Positions 1 through 6,527 of a DNA stretch of 19,993 nucleotides are shown here, piece after piece. The DNA is from JAFGQJ01 sp964495755. GTDB taxonomy: Bacteria > Spirochaetota > Spirochaetia > SZUA-6 > DRHE01. The notes below the pieces were generated by a model that saw nothing but the letters and a program-made list of their open reading frames with translations, was not told where the DNA came from and searched no databases. Position 1 is the first letter of the stretch. Every line of letters starts with the position of its first letter. Made by a program: the position numbers and the translations under genes. The stretch lies in NCBI GenBank assembly GCA_964495755.1, contig CAZBXU010000057.1:1-19993 (forward strand), written 5' to 3'.

Positions 1-689
1 AGGTCGGCGAATTGAGCAAAGGAGTTTTTCCCGATCTTGCTGCCATCGCAGAGAAGGATGACTTTAACCGCAATCGAGATCATCTTCTTTTTCGTTTCCG
101 CCTGATGTATGTCAGGGGTGGTTGCTCCCTTGTCGACGGAGAGACTGTTTACGCCCATGAAGGCCTTGTCCACTGTCAAACCCGATAGAACCGAGTCCCA
201 GGCGCGACCGGAGGTTATGGTGCAGTGAAACTTCCTCCTCAGAAGTCCGCCCATGAACATCACATTGGCACTGGTGGAATCCTCGAGCAGGAGAGCGATG
301 ACTAAATCGTTGGTTACGACGGTGATATCCTCCCTTTTATCCACCAGGCGGGCCAATTCCAAAGTCGTCGTACCCGTGTCGAGAATGATGGTGTCACCGT
401 CCTCGATCAGATCGATTGCCCTTTCAGCGATCTTTCGTTTTGCTTCAAGGTTTTGTATCTGCTTCTGATGAGAATTCAACTCCAAACCTGTTTTACTCTT
501 CACCATCGCACCTCCATGGGTGCGGATGAGCAGCTTTGCGTTCTCCAAATCTTTGAGGTCGTTGCGGATTGTTGCGCTGGATACTTTGAATTGGTCGCAT
601 AATTGCGCGACCGTCGCCTTCTTATGTTCCTCGATAAACTCGAGGATTTTCATCTTACGCTCTTCTACGAACAAGGTGTCCTCAGCCAT
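1..689 (-). CDS. DeoR/GlpR-family transcriptional repressor (C-terminus cut by window edge)
   Basis: Translating the minus strand from ATG at 689 gives 229 residues with no stop before the window edge, so the C-terminal part (usual length about 250-260) is missing. Residues about 25-46 form the DeoR winged helix-turn-helix, with SSATIRNDLKDLE as recognition helix, and RTHGGA at 56-61 is the family signature that follows it. The rest matches the sugar-phosphate sensor domain (IILDTGTTTLELARL, then VVTNDL, then MGGLLRRKF). Family members bind phosphorylated sugars and usually repress neighbouring sugar genes. An AGGAG lies about 11 bases upstream of the start, inside the end of the preceding isomerase gene, which stops only 5 bases away. 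The gene is last in the visible oxidoreductase operon, so autoregulation and control of that operon are the natural inference. The effector is unknown. Confidence 0.93.
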   Translation of the reverse strand, partial: MAEDTLFVEERKMKILEFIEEHKKATVAQLCDQFKVSSATIRNDLKDLENAKLLIRTHGGAMVKSKTGLELNSHQKQIQNLEAKRKIAERAIDLIEDGDTIILDTGTTTLELARLVDKREDITVVTNDLVIALLLEDSTSANVMFMGGLLRRKFHCTITSGRAWDSVLSGLTVDKAFMGVNSLSVDKGATTPDIHQAETKKKMISIAVKVILLCDGSKIGKNSFAQFAD

Positions 690-694
690 AACTT

Positions 695-1273
695 TTAAGA
701 CTCCTGGAACACAACCCTGCCGTTTTGGTTTACGACCCGGATGGGGAACCCTTCGATCTTGATATCTCCATAGTTGTGTCCGGCGTCACCGGGATAAACG
801 CAAAGGGAGATCAGAGGTTCATTTCCCGTGTTTACGCTGCGGTGTGCCCAGTATGGTGGCACATACACCATTCGCCCGGGAACAAATTTCTCGTATGCGC
901 CCTCCCCGGTTGATGTTTTCATCAGCATGTAACCCTGGCCGCGAAGACATAAATATATCTCGGCGGTTTCCGCGATGCTGTGGTAGTGCCCTTTGGTCAT
1001 GAAGTACTCCCCACCGATCCTTCCCGGTTGTGTGGAGCTTATGCAGAACCGAAGGTGACCGTACTGTTCGGGGACCTTTTTCTCAAAAACTTCGTAGTGT
1101 AGGGGATCCCCCTGACTGATTAGCTCTTCCAGCGCCCTGTCATCGGAGTAGTAACCTCTCATATCTGAGGCTCTGCGAACGAGATGGTTGTCAGGATCTT
1201 TCATAATCCCCTTTATGAGATCGAACTCAACTCCAAAGGGTTTCATAATACTATTCGCTTTGTTCTCGGTCAT
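695..1273 (-). CDS. cupin-type (archaeal-type) glucose-6-phosphate isomerase
   Basis: This 192-residue protein matches the small cupin phosphoglucose isomerases known mainly from Euryarchaeota such as Pyrococcus, not the large classical Pgi. They interconvert glucose-6-phosphate and fructose-6-phosphate using a metal in a cupin barrel. The four metal ligands are present with the family's exact spacing: H96 and H98 in GHYHS, E105 in AEIY, and H144 in PPYWAHR. YVPPYWAHRSVNTGNEPL and the later DAGHNYG are also typical. I chose ATG 1273 because AGGAGG lies seven bases upstream. An in-frame ATG at 1294 would add seven residues but has no such site. It sits 27 bases after the MoaD-like gene and 5 bases before the DeoR regulator. 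Being co-transcribed with an AOR-family oxidoreductase recalls the ferredoxin-linked glycolysis of hyperthermophilic archaea. Whether it acts on glucose-6-phosphate or another sugar phosphate is not visible in the sequence. Confidence 0.88.
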   Translation of the reverse strand: MTENKANSIMKPFGVEFDLIKGIMKDPDNHLVRRASDMRGYYSDDRALEELISQGDPLHYEVFEKKVPEQYGHLRFCISSTQPGRIGGEYFMTKGHYHSIAETAEIYLCLRGQGYMLMKTSTGEGAYEKFVPGRMVYVPPYWAHRSVNTGNEPLISLCVYPGDAGHNYGDIKIEGFPIRVVNQNGRVVFQES

Positions 1274-1300
1274 TTGCTTGCCTCCTGATCGCATGGCTGT

Positions 1301-1585
1301 TTATCCTCCGGAAAGAATGGGGAACAGAGCAATTTCGTCTCCATCCACCAGCGGTGTTTCAATTCTCTCTGGTAACTGCATCCATCCTTTCCCATTCAAA
1401 GTGGCCATAATCCTTCTGTCCCGAAGGGAAAGCGAGTGCCTGTTCCGGACCCAGCTGTCTACATCTGCGAGTGTCGCTCCGCGGGGAAGTTGAACTTCCT
1501 CTCGCCTCCTGTTGGTTTTATCCCTGATGGCTGAGAGGTACTTGATCCGAACATTGATGATTTCCGGTCTGTCGATAGTCGTCAA
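1301..1585 (-). CDS. MoaD/ThiS-family small protein next to AOR
   Basis: This 94-residue protein has the beta-grasp pattern of MoaD/ThiS sulfur carriers. A final ILSGG gives the C-terminal Gly-Gly that is adenylated and thiocarboxylated in the family. LVDGDEIALFPILSGG matches the end of MoaD, where the dithiolene sulfur of the pterin cofactor is supplied. The TTG start at 1585 overlaps the stop of the AOR gene by four bases (TTGA), so translation is probably coupled. Dedicated MoaD-like genes are often found beside tungsten aldehyde oxidoreductases, which need a bis-pterin cofactor, and that context supports a role in cofactor supply. The protein is slightly longer than a typical MoaD (about 80 residues) because of its N-terminal segment. 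No MoaE, MoaA or MoeB gene is in the window, so it would rely on partners elsewhere. Confidence 0.82.
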   Translation of the reverse strand: MTTIDRPEIINVRIKYLSAIRDKTNRRREEVQLPRGATLADVDSWVRNRHSLSLRDRRIMATLNGKGWMQLPERIETPLVDGDEIALFPILSGG

Positions 1586-3390
1586 CCAAGCTTCTCAATC
1601 GTATCATCTTGAACAACACCGTCTTGGCTCCAACCTCGAGCCTGATAGTATTCATCCAACATTATACTATACATATCCTGGGTGAGTATTCGGCCTTTGG
1701 TGGGACCACTTGGAATTGCTTCGTTTGTGATTCGCTCCGGCAGCAGATCATCCCTCCGGCGGATTCCTTCTCGGTTCAGAATCAGGCGCTCGAGTGTGTA
1801 CACCCTGGCTCCAATATCCATCAACTCGGGCATGAAATCATACCCCGTCGCGGCCTTCATCACCTCGCCTTTTGGATTGTCGGAGAATCCCAAGGATCCC
1901 CGTACCACCGTACACAAGCCCAGGCTGTCTACATAGGCTCGGTTGTCCTGGATGGTTTTTACAAGCTCGCCCTTGCCCTCCAAGGCATAGCGATCGTACT
2001 GTCCGCTCTGAAGCTCTGCCCGGATCGTCCATCCCCCCACATTGTGACAGGCGCCGCGGTTGGAAGTTCCATAGGTGAGTCCGTTGCCGTGGAATCCCCT
2101 CGGATCATAGGCAGCGAAGGGCATCCCTTTCACCTCGAGAATGTAGGGACTCCACTCAGGTTTTTGCCTGCGTACCTGATACATGCCCTCGGCCAGAAGA
2201 TCTCCGATCGCCTTACGATTACCGATGAGCTCTATGATAGCGAGAAGTGCTTCGGCGTTTCCAAATCGTGCATCGATTCCGTCGGTGTCCGCTGTGCTGA
2301 TCAATCCCCGTTCGAACAACTCCATGGTCAGAGCCACCGCATTTCCTGTTGACATGGTATCCAAGCCGATTTCGTCACAGAGTTGATTTGCCTTAATAAT
2401 CGCCCCGAAATCTGCAATGCCGCAGTTTGGTCCCAGGAGTCCGATGGTTTCAAACTCCGTCCTGGCCCTCGCTCCCTTATACGGTCCGTTTCTCACCACA
2501 CATACCTTTCCACAGGCAACCGGACAACGGTAGCAGGCGTAATTTTTTTCCCAGTACTGTGACCGCATCATGTGGGCGTCTATTTTGTCGGTTTCTTCGA
2601 AGAAGGCGGTTTGGAAGTTCCGGGTCGGCATGCATCCAAGCTCGTTGATCACTTCGATATACTGGGCTGTTCCATACTTCGTGTGGTTGGCTCGGGAAGT
2701 TTTCAGCTGTTGTATGGCAGCCCTTCTGATTTCATTGATTTTGACCTGGTCGGCTACTGGGACCTCCCCCGTGCCTCTGACAGCGATTCCCTTCAGTTTC
2801 TTTGAACCCAAAACGGCTCCAGCCCCGCCTCTGCCGAATGCTCTGGTGTCGACATTTATATAAGAAATGCGAACAAGCTTCTCAGCAGCCGGGCCGATCG
2901 AAAGAACACCGCCACGGTGCCCTCCCAACGCATTTTGAAGTTCCTGACGGGTTTGTTCGGTAGAGTATCCCCTCCATGCACTTGCATTCTCAAAGACAAC
3001 CTTGTCGTCCTGGATAAGGAGATAGGTCCAGTCCTTGGCTTGTCCTTCTATGATCATGCCGTCGAAGCCGGCAGCTTTCAGCTGAGGCCCAAAATCTCCG
3101 CCGCAGTTTGAGCACAGGTACATTCGGGTTTCAGGTGATTTGGTGGCCAGCTGAAACTTGGTCGTGGAAGGCAGGGGTAGCCCGGTGAGAGGACCGGTGA
3201 AAAAGAACAATTTGTTGGTGTTGTCGAAGGGTTCTGAATCCGGTTGGATTTCATCGTAGTAATATTTAGCGGCGAGCCCTCGTCCCCCGAGCAGTGTTTT
3301 TATGTACTTCTCGGGAATCGTTTCTATCGTTGACCGTCGAGAGCTAAGATCGATGCGCAACAATCTTCCGCGGTACGCTCCATTAAACAT
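1582..3390 (-). CDS. aldehyde:ferredoxin oxidoreductase family protein (tungsten/pterin enzyme)
   Basis: This 602-residue protein is full length for the AOR family, which oxidises aldehydes to acids with ferredoxin as electron acceptor, using a tungsten or molybdenum bis-pterin centre and one [4Fe-4S] cluster. The N-terminus (YRGRLLRIDLS, then LLGGRGLAAKYYYDE) and the early TGPLTGLPLPSTTKF segment are family signatures. The cluster ligands are C286, C289 and C293 in CYRCPVAC plus C493 in SLGLCTVV. DPRGFHGNGLTYGTSNRGACH near 430-449 matches the substrate and pterin region. AAAGGAG lies nine bases before ATG 3390. It overlaps the MoaD-like gene and is followed by a cupin sugar-phosphate isomerase and a DeoR regulator, which suggests a sugar-derived aldehyde, perhaps glyceraldehyde-3-phosphate as in archaeal GAPOR. 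The substrate and subfamily cannot be settled by eye. No ferredoxin gene is adjacent. Confidence 0.93.
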   Translation of the reverse strand: MFNGAYRGRLLRIDLSSRRSTIETIPEKYIKTLLGGRGLAAKYYYDEIQPDSEPFDNTNKLFFFTGPLTGLPLPSTTKFQLATKSPETRMYLCSNCGGDFGPQLKAAGFDGMIIEGQAKDWTYLLIQDDKVVFENASAWRGYSTEQTRQELQNALGGHRGGVLSIGPAAEKLVRISYINVDTRAFGRGGAGAVLGSKKLKGIAVRGTGEVPVADQVKINEIRRAAIQQLKTSRANHTKYGTAQYIEVINELGCMPTRNFQTAFFEETDKIDAHMMRSQYWEKNYACYRCPVACGKVCVVRNGPYKGARARTEFETIGLLGPNCGIADFGAIIKANQLCDEIGLDTMSTGNAVALTMELFERGLISTADTDGIDARFGNAEALLAIIELIGNRKAIGDLLAEGMYQVRRQKPEWSPYILEVKGMPFAAYDPRGFHGNGLTYGTSNRGACHNVGGWTIRAELQSGQYDRYALEGKGELVKTIQDNRAYVDSLGLCTVVRGSLGFSDNPKGEVMKAATGYDFMPELMDIGARVYTLERLILNREGIRRRDDLLPERITNEAIPSGPTKGRILTQDMYSIMLDEYYQARGWSQDGVVQDDTIEKLG

Positions 3391-3406
3391 GAATTGCTAC
3401 TCCTTT

Positions 3407-3700
3407 CTATCCTGTCCGGCATCTTCGGCTTCCACGCTCCGGATCTTCTTCTACTACCCCGGGGGCCGAGCGGTGGACGACAAAAACGGCTTCAACATCC
3501 TTATCATCGAGGGCTTTCCGATAATCTGTATATTTCCTTTTGATGCCAAGTTCCGTGCCGGCCTTCCTCAACCCATCTCCATGTACATCTGCCAAAGCAA
3601 CGAGCCGAGCATTTGGAATATTGTTGGCAAGGTTGCGGGCGTGGATCATCCCTGCTCTTCCAGTGCCGATAACACACGTACCCAGGCTTTCAGTAGACAA
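3407..3700 (-). pseudogene. truncated Gfo/Idh/MocA-family oxidoreductase (N-terminal fragment)
   Basis: This 97-codon frame, starting with TTG at 3700 about ten bases after a GGAG, encodes the start of an NAD(P)-binding Gfo/Idh/MocA fold. It has a VIGTGRAGMIHARNLAN dinucleotide-binding loop, then NARLVALADVHGDGL and DVEAVFVV. Full-length members have about 330-400 residues. Here homology fades after VFVV, and the frame stops 17 bases before AOR. The following VVEE could be the start of the helix that normally leads to the EKP motif, with the frame lost just afterwards. That reading is an inference. About 230 or more residues, including EKP and the whole substrate domain, are absent. It is either a decayed first gene of the operon or, less likely, a short protein that is still translated. 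Its own start site and upstream promoter look intact, so it may serve only as leader for AOR. Confidence 0.72.
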
Positions 3701-3723
3701 GCTTTTCTGTCTCCAGACTTAGC

Positions 3724-3742
3724 AGAACATATTATTTGTTCT
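3724..3742. promoter_or_regulatory. inverted repeat, candidate operator at the AOR-operon start site
   Basis: AGAACA (3724-3729) and TGTTCT (3737-3742) form a perfect six-base inverted repeat with a seven-base AT spacer. The site begins directly downstream of the proposed -10 box and covers the expected transcription start, a typical repressor position. The DeoR-family protein encoded at the operon's end is the obvious candidate ligand. No other copy was noted. Confidence 0.4.
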
Positions 3743-3748
3743 TATTTT

Positions 3749-3777
3749 ATTCTAGATTTGTTTTATCCATCAAGCAA
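3749..3777 (-). promoter_or_regulatory. candidate sigma-70 promoter of the AOR operon
   Basis: Read on the minus strand, TTGCTT (3777-3772) and TAGAAT (3754-3749) are separated by 17 bases in an AT-rich stretch just upstream of the first gene. An overlapping alternative is TTGATG with TAAAAT at a spacing of 18. The assignment rests on consensus matching only. Transcription would begin near 3742, inside the inverted repeat at 3724-3742. Confidence 0.5.
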
Positions 3778-3812
3778 ACTGATAAAAAAAATGAAAAAAT
3801 GTGAGGTAGTGC

Positions 3813-4364
3813 TTAATTATATTCGATCTTGAGAACCGTCAGCCGAAGCTGGTCTTCGGGAAGTTGGACAGTCACCACATCACCGACACGGGCACCGATC
3901 AGAGAACGAGACAGGGGCGATATCCAACTTATCCGTCCAGACTCAAGGTCGCTCTCGTCGACTCCGACTATTCTATAGACCTTGTTTCTACCGCGACCCT
4001 CCGATACGGTAACCGTAGCCCCGAAGGCAACCCGCTCGTGATCCTGACCTCGGGAATCCACGACTTCTACTCTGCCCATCATAGCCGTGAGATACTCGAT
4101 CCGGCGATCTATTTCCCTCAACCTGCGCCGCTGCCGACTTTGAGTTTCCCGATCAGTACTGTCGCTGCCCGCAACCTGGCGGGAAAGGCCGGCCGCGAGC
4201 TTAGGCCTCTCTTCATGCAAGAGCCTGTACAGCTCGGAGTCGATCTTCTGTGCTCCCTCCGCTGTCATGTAGTTCTTGGAGCCGGGTGGTAGAGGGATCT
4301 TTAACTGGGGAACGTCTGCCTCATCGAAGTCGCTGTCCGATTCGCTGATAAAGGCTCTGCTCAT
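3813..4364 (-). CDS. GreA/GreB-family transcription elongation factor
   Basis: The 183-residue product fits Gre factors, which enter the RNA polymerase secondary channel and stimulate cleavage of backtracked RNA. SKNYMTAEGAQKIDSEL (29-45) is the family start of the N-terminal coiled coil. A charged helical hairpin runs to about residue 100, and the C-terminal FKBP-like domain includes VYRIVGVDES, ISWISPLSRSLIGARVGD and VTVQLP. ATG 4364 is chosen because GGAGG lies five bases upstream. A longer frame to 4394 has no comparable site. The N-terminal 28 residues resemble the GreB-type lead-in. At the hairpin tip the usual GD-x-x-EN pattern is replaced by a region reading SDSTDRETQSRQRRR, so acidic residues (D68, D71, E73) are present but not in canonical order. 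Cleavage activity is therefore uncertain, and an anti-cleavage Gfh-like role is possible. It is the last gene of the minus-strand operon, 70 bases after the phosphatase. Confidence 0.85.
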   Translation of the reverse strand: MSRAFISESDSDFDEADVPQLKIPLPPGSKNYMTAEGAQKIDSELYRLLHEERPKLAAGLSRQVAGSDSTDRETQSRQRRRLREIDRRIEYLTAMMGRVEVVDSRGQDHERVAFGATVTVSEGRGRNKVYRIVGVDESDLESGRISWISPLSRSLIGARVGDVVTVQLPEDQLRLTVLKIEYN

Positions 4365-4434
4365 GAATTCCTCCATTTGTACAATAGGTCGCAATCTCCT
4401 CGCTGAATGGAGTGAGCGCGCTGACGCGTGCTGC

Positions 4435-5145
4435 TTAGCTCACCAGCTCCGGAGGCAGGTGTTCCAACCGGTTGTGATAGATCAAAGACGCATGATCCGA
4501 GTGGAAATCGATGCGGGAAATGCCGGTGTTGTGCATAGTGAACCACATACCGTCCTGTTTGGGACCATCGTCCTGTTTGGGGCCACCTGCCAGGGCAATC
4601 AGCACTTCGTGGTAGAAACCGCCGTGAGTCACGATGGCCACCCGGTCTTCTCCGTTCCCATGTCGCTTGCTCAGCTCGGCTATAAAATCTTTGGCCCGCT
4701 GCCCCCACTGCTCCTCGGTTTCCGCCGGACGGTTCCACCAGCCGTGCTCGTTCAGGGAATCGGGCAGGAGGAGACCCGGATAGTGCTGCTGAAAGTAGGA
4801 GCGGGTCTTGCCGGGACAGCCGATGAGCTGCCCTGTCTGCTCATCGGCCAGGTAGATGCCCATTCGTTCGTGGATCTGCGGCCAAGCCGCCGCCTGGAGA
4901 TCACACGTCAGGGAAACAGCCGTAGCCGTGGCTACGGAGCGGACCATCAACGAGGTATAGAGATGGGTGAAGCCATACTCTCCGTCTCGACCGCTGCCTT
5001 CTGCCAGATACTCCGCCAGAATCCTTGCCTGGCGAACACCCAGTGGGGTGAGCTCCGGATCCTCTACCCGTCCGAGAGAGGAACCGGTTCGTTCGTAGAG
5101 GTCGTTGTTGGCAGACTGAGCATGCCGAATCAGGTATAGGGTCAT
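4435..5145 (-). CDS. histidine phosphatase superfamily protein (phosphoglycerate mutase-like)
   Basis: A 236-residue protein with the branch-1 histidine phosphatase layout. The N-terminal LIRHAQSANN carries the phospho-accepting histidine (H8), LTPLGVRQARILAEYL follows, the segment reading LMVRSVATA supplies the usual arginine, and IVTHGGFYHEVL supplies the second catalytic histidine (H174). Substrates vary across the family (phosphoglycerate, sugar phosphates, small phosphoesters) and cannot be read from the sequence. AAGGA lies six bases before ATG 5145, which shares one base with the stop of the upstream phosphodiesterase (TGATG), so coupling is likely. A GTG one codon upstream is possible. 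Two copies of the hexapeptide GPKQD(D/G) sit in a loop after the second histidine motif. Pairing with GDPD may suggest phospholipid-headgroup phosphate salvage, which is inference. Confidence 0.88.
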   Translation of the reverse strand: MTLYLIRHAQSANNDLYERTGSSLGRVEDPELTPLGVRQARILAEYLAEGSGRDGEYGFTHLYTSLMVRSVATATAVSLTCDLQAAAWPQIHERMGIYLADEQTGQLIGCPGKTRSYFQQHYPGLLLPDSLNEHGWWNRPAETEEQWGQRAKDFIAELSKRHGNGEDRVAIVTHGGFYHEVLIALAGGPKQDDGPKQDGMWFTMHNTGISRIDFHSDHASLIYHNRLEHLPPELVS

Positions 5146-5954
5146 CACCGTTCCTTTGCGGGAAGTACCGATTTGATCTTTCCCGGGTGATTGGAAATCA
5201 GGCCCCGAACGCCGAGATGTATCAGGTGGGTGGCTTCTTCCGGCTCGTCCACCGTCCAGGTAAGGATCTGGCTTTTGAGCACCCTCCGGATGAGGAAAGA
5301 GCTGAACAGGTTCACCTGATTAGACCAGGGTTTCATGAAGGGGGTGGGGATAGCGATCCTTGCTTCTCCGTGACGGAGAAGAAAAGGGATGCTGGAATGT
5401 CTGGAGTATATATGGGCTGTAGGAATATCCGGGGCAATCTTTTGGGCCCGGCGGATGCAGTACGGATTGAACGAGGAGATCAGGCAGCGATCTTCCAGTT
5501 TATGCGAGTGAATTCGCTCAATGACCGCTTCCTCCAAACCACAGCTCCGGCGCTGTCCCCATTTCAGTTCCACGTCGTAGTAGACCTTATCCCCGAGAAG
5601 CTCAAAAACCTCATCTAGCAGCGGGATCCTCTGGCCTCGGAAAGTTTCGTTGAACCACACCCCGGCGTCGAGTTTCCGCAGCTCCCGCGCGGAACAATCC
5701 TGCACCAGCGCATCCAGACCGGTTACCCGTTTCACATTCTCGTCGTGGATGACAACGACCTGCCCGTCCCGGGTCAGTTGAACATCCAGTTCCACACCGG
5801 GAATTTTGTGCTCCAAGAGTACCGTAAAGGCGGCCAAGGTGTTTTCCGGAGCCAGGGCGGAGTAGCCTCTGTGCCCGAAAAGGTATAATGGATGGGTTGA
5901 GCCGGCGCCACCGGAGGCAGGTGCAAAAATGGATTTGTGATTATTGATTTCCAC
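5145..5954 (-). CDS. glycerophosphodiester phosphodiesterase family protein
   Basis: The 269-residue product has the full set of GDPD (PI-PLC-like TIM barrel) motifs: FGHRGYSALAPENTLAAF with H28-R29 and E37, then ELDVQLTRDGQVVVIHDE with E55, D57 and the second catalytic H70, then YYDVELKWG near 125-133. GDPDs hydrolyse glycerophosphodiesters to glycerol-3-phosphate and an alcohol. No signal peptide is evident, pointing to a cytoplasmic enzyme. GTG 5954 is the most upstream start and overlaps the end of the coiled-coil gene by 14 bases. The ribosome-binding site would be the purine-rich GGGGCAAG just before it. The stop shares a base with the phosphatase start. Length and motifs are normal for the family. 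Confidence 0.92.
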   Translation of the reverse strand: MEINNHKSIFAPASGGAGSTHPLYLFGHRGYSALAPENTLAAFTVLLEHKIPGVELDVQLTRDGQVVVIHDENVKRVTGLDALVQDCSARELRKLDAGVWFNETFRGQRIPLLDEVFELLGDKVYYDVELKWGQRRSCGLEEAVIERIHSHKLEDRCLISSFNPYCIRRAQKIAPDIPTAHIYSRHSSIPFLLRHGEARIAIPTPFMKPWSNQVNLFSSFLIRRVLKSQILTWTVDEPEEATHLIHLGVRGLISNHPGKIKSVLPAKER

Positions 5955-6390
5955 CTTGCCCCATCTTCCTCTTCAAGGCTTCCAATGCCTGCGCTGCCTC
6001 CACGTCCCGCAGCTTTTCTTTTAATGTGTCCGGCTCTCCTACCAGCATCTGCATCTGTGCCAGCAGGGCATCGGCATCCACCTGCAAGGAGGAGCGTATT
6101 TTCGCCACTTTCAGTTTTTCTTTCAGTACATCCACCTTGAGCTTCAAATCCAGCTCTTCTTCGAGCAATCGTTGACACTGGGACTGGAGCTCCGCCACCC
6201 GATCTTCCGCTCCACTTTTCAGAACCGGTTCCGCCCGGCTGTCCGCCAGCTTGACCCGGCTTCGCCAGTGAGTCAGTTCTTCTTCAGCCACGGCTCTGTC
6301 TCTCTGGGTCTTTTTCAGGGTGGTGATAAAGGCGAAAACATATTCTCGAGCGGACTCGAAGTCCATGAAATCTATTTCCGTATCTCTCAT
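5941..6390 (-). CDS. uncharacterised coiled-coil protein
   Basis: A 149-residue highly charged protein that I do not recognise. Residues about 20-135 are almost entirely heptad-like, rich in E, K, L and A, with no glycine-rich loop or cysteine. AEEELTHW, LQSQCQRLLEEEL and LKEKLKVAK are typical stretches. There is no signal peptide or membrane segment. TAGGAG and a second AGGA lie upstream of ATG 6390, and a good promoter match (TTAACA, 17 bases, TATCTT) lies just before, so it is probably the first gene of the minus-strand operon. Its stop lies within the start of the GDPD gene, with a 14-base overlap. A scaffold or filament-associated protein is possible, but nothing in the sequence gives a function. 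Confidence 0.75.
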   Translation of the reverse strand: MRDTEIDFMDFESAREYVFAFITTLKKTQRDRAVAEEELTHWRSRVKLADSRAEPVLKSGAEDRVAELQSQCQRLLEEELDLKLKVDVLKEKLKVAKIRSSLQVDADALLAQMQMLVGEPDTLKEKLRDVEAAQALEALKRKMGQGGNQ

Positions 6391-6413
6391 TTCCTACTCC
6401 TAGTACCAGGAAA

Positions 6414-6442
6414 AAGATACATATAAACTGCTGGGTTGTTAA
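6414..6442 (-). promoter_or_regulatory. candidate promoter of the coiled-coil/GDPD/phosphatase/Gre operon
   Basis: On the minus strand TTAACA (6442-6437) and TATCTT (6419-6414) are 17 bases apart, five of six and four of six matches to sigma-70 consensus. The predicted transcript would begin near 6407, giving a 17-base leader that contains the TAGGAG ribosome-binding site. Confidence 0.5.
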
Positions 6443-6491
6443 GCTTAAAAAATTTTCAACCCCGGAGGGACATCACTCGCTTGAAGCTGTA

Positions 6492-6520
6492 TTGAACGGC
6501 TGAAGTAAAAACCGTATCTT
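6492..6520 (+). promoter_or_regulatory. candidate promoter of mnmE, abutting the start codon
   Basis: TTGAAC (6492-6497) and TATCTT (6515-6520) are spaced by 17 bases. The predicted start of transcription is near 6527, directly before ATG 6528, so the message would have essentially no leader. The gene has no visible Shine-Dalgarno sequence, which fits. Assigned by consensus matching only. Confidence 0.42.
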
Positions 6521-6527
6521 GTCTTTG

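Noticed and set aside
1609..2352. 247-codon open frame on the plus strand
   Set aside because: It is antisense to the AOR gene, whose cysteine and pterin motifs are intact. The frame has no recognisable protein features.
3780..3812. Intrinsic terminator after the Gre gene
   Set aside because: Two T runs are present on the minus strand, but no stable hairpin precedes them.
3302..3832. 176-codon plus-strand frame crossing the AOR operon promoter
   Set aside because: It is antisense to the oxidoreductase fragment and the start of AOR, then runs through AT-rich intergenic sequence with no protein-like features.
4276..5139. 287-codon open frame on the plus strand
   Set aside because: It is antisense to the Gre and histidine-phosphatase genes, both of which have clear catalytic or structural motifs.
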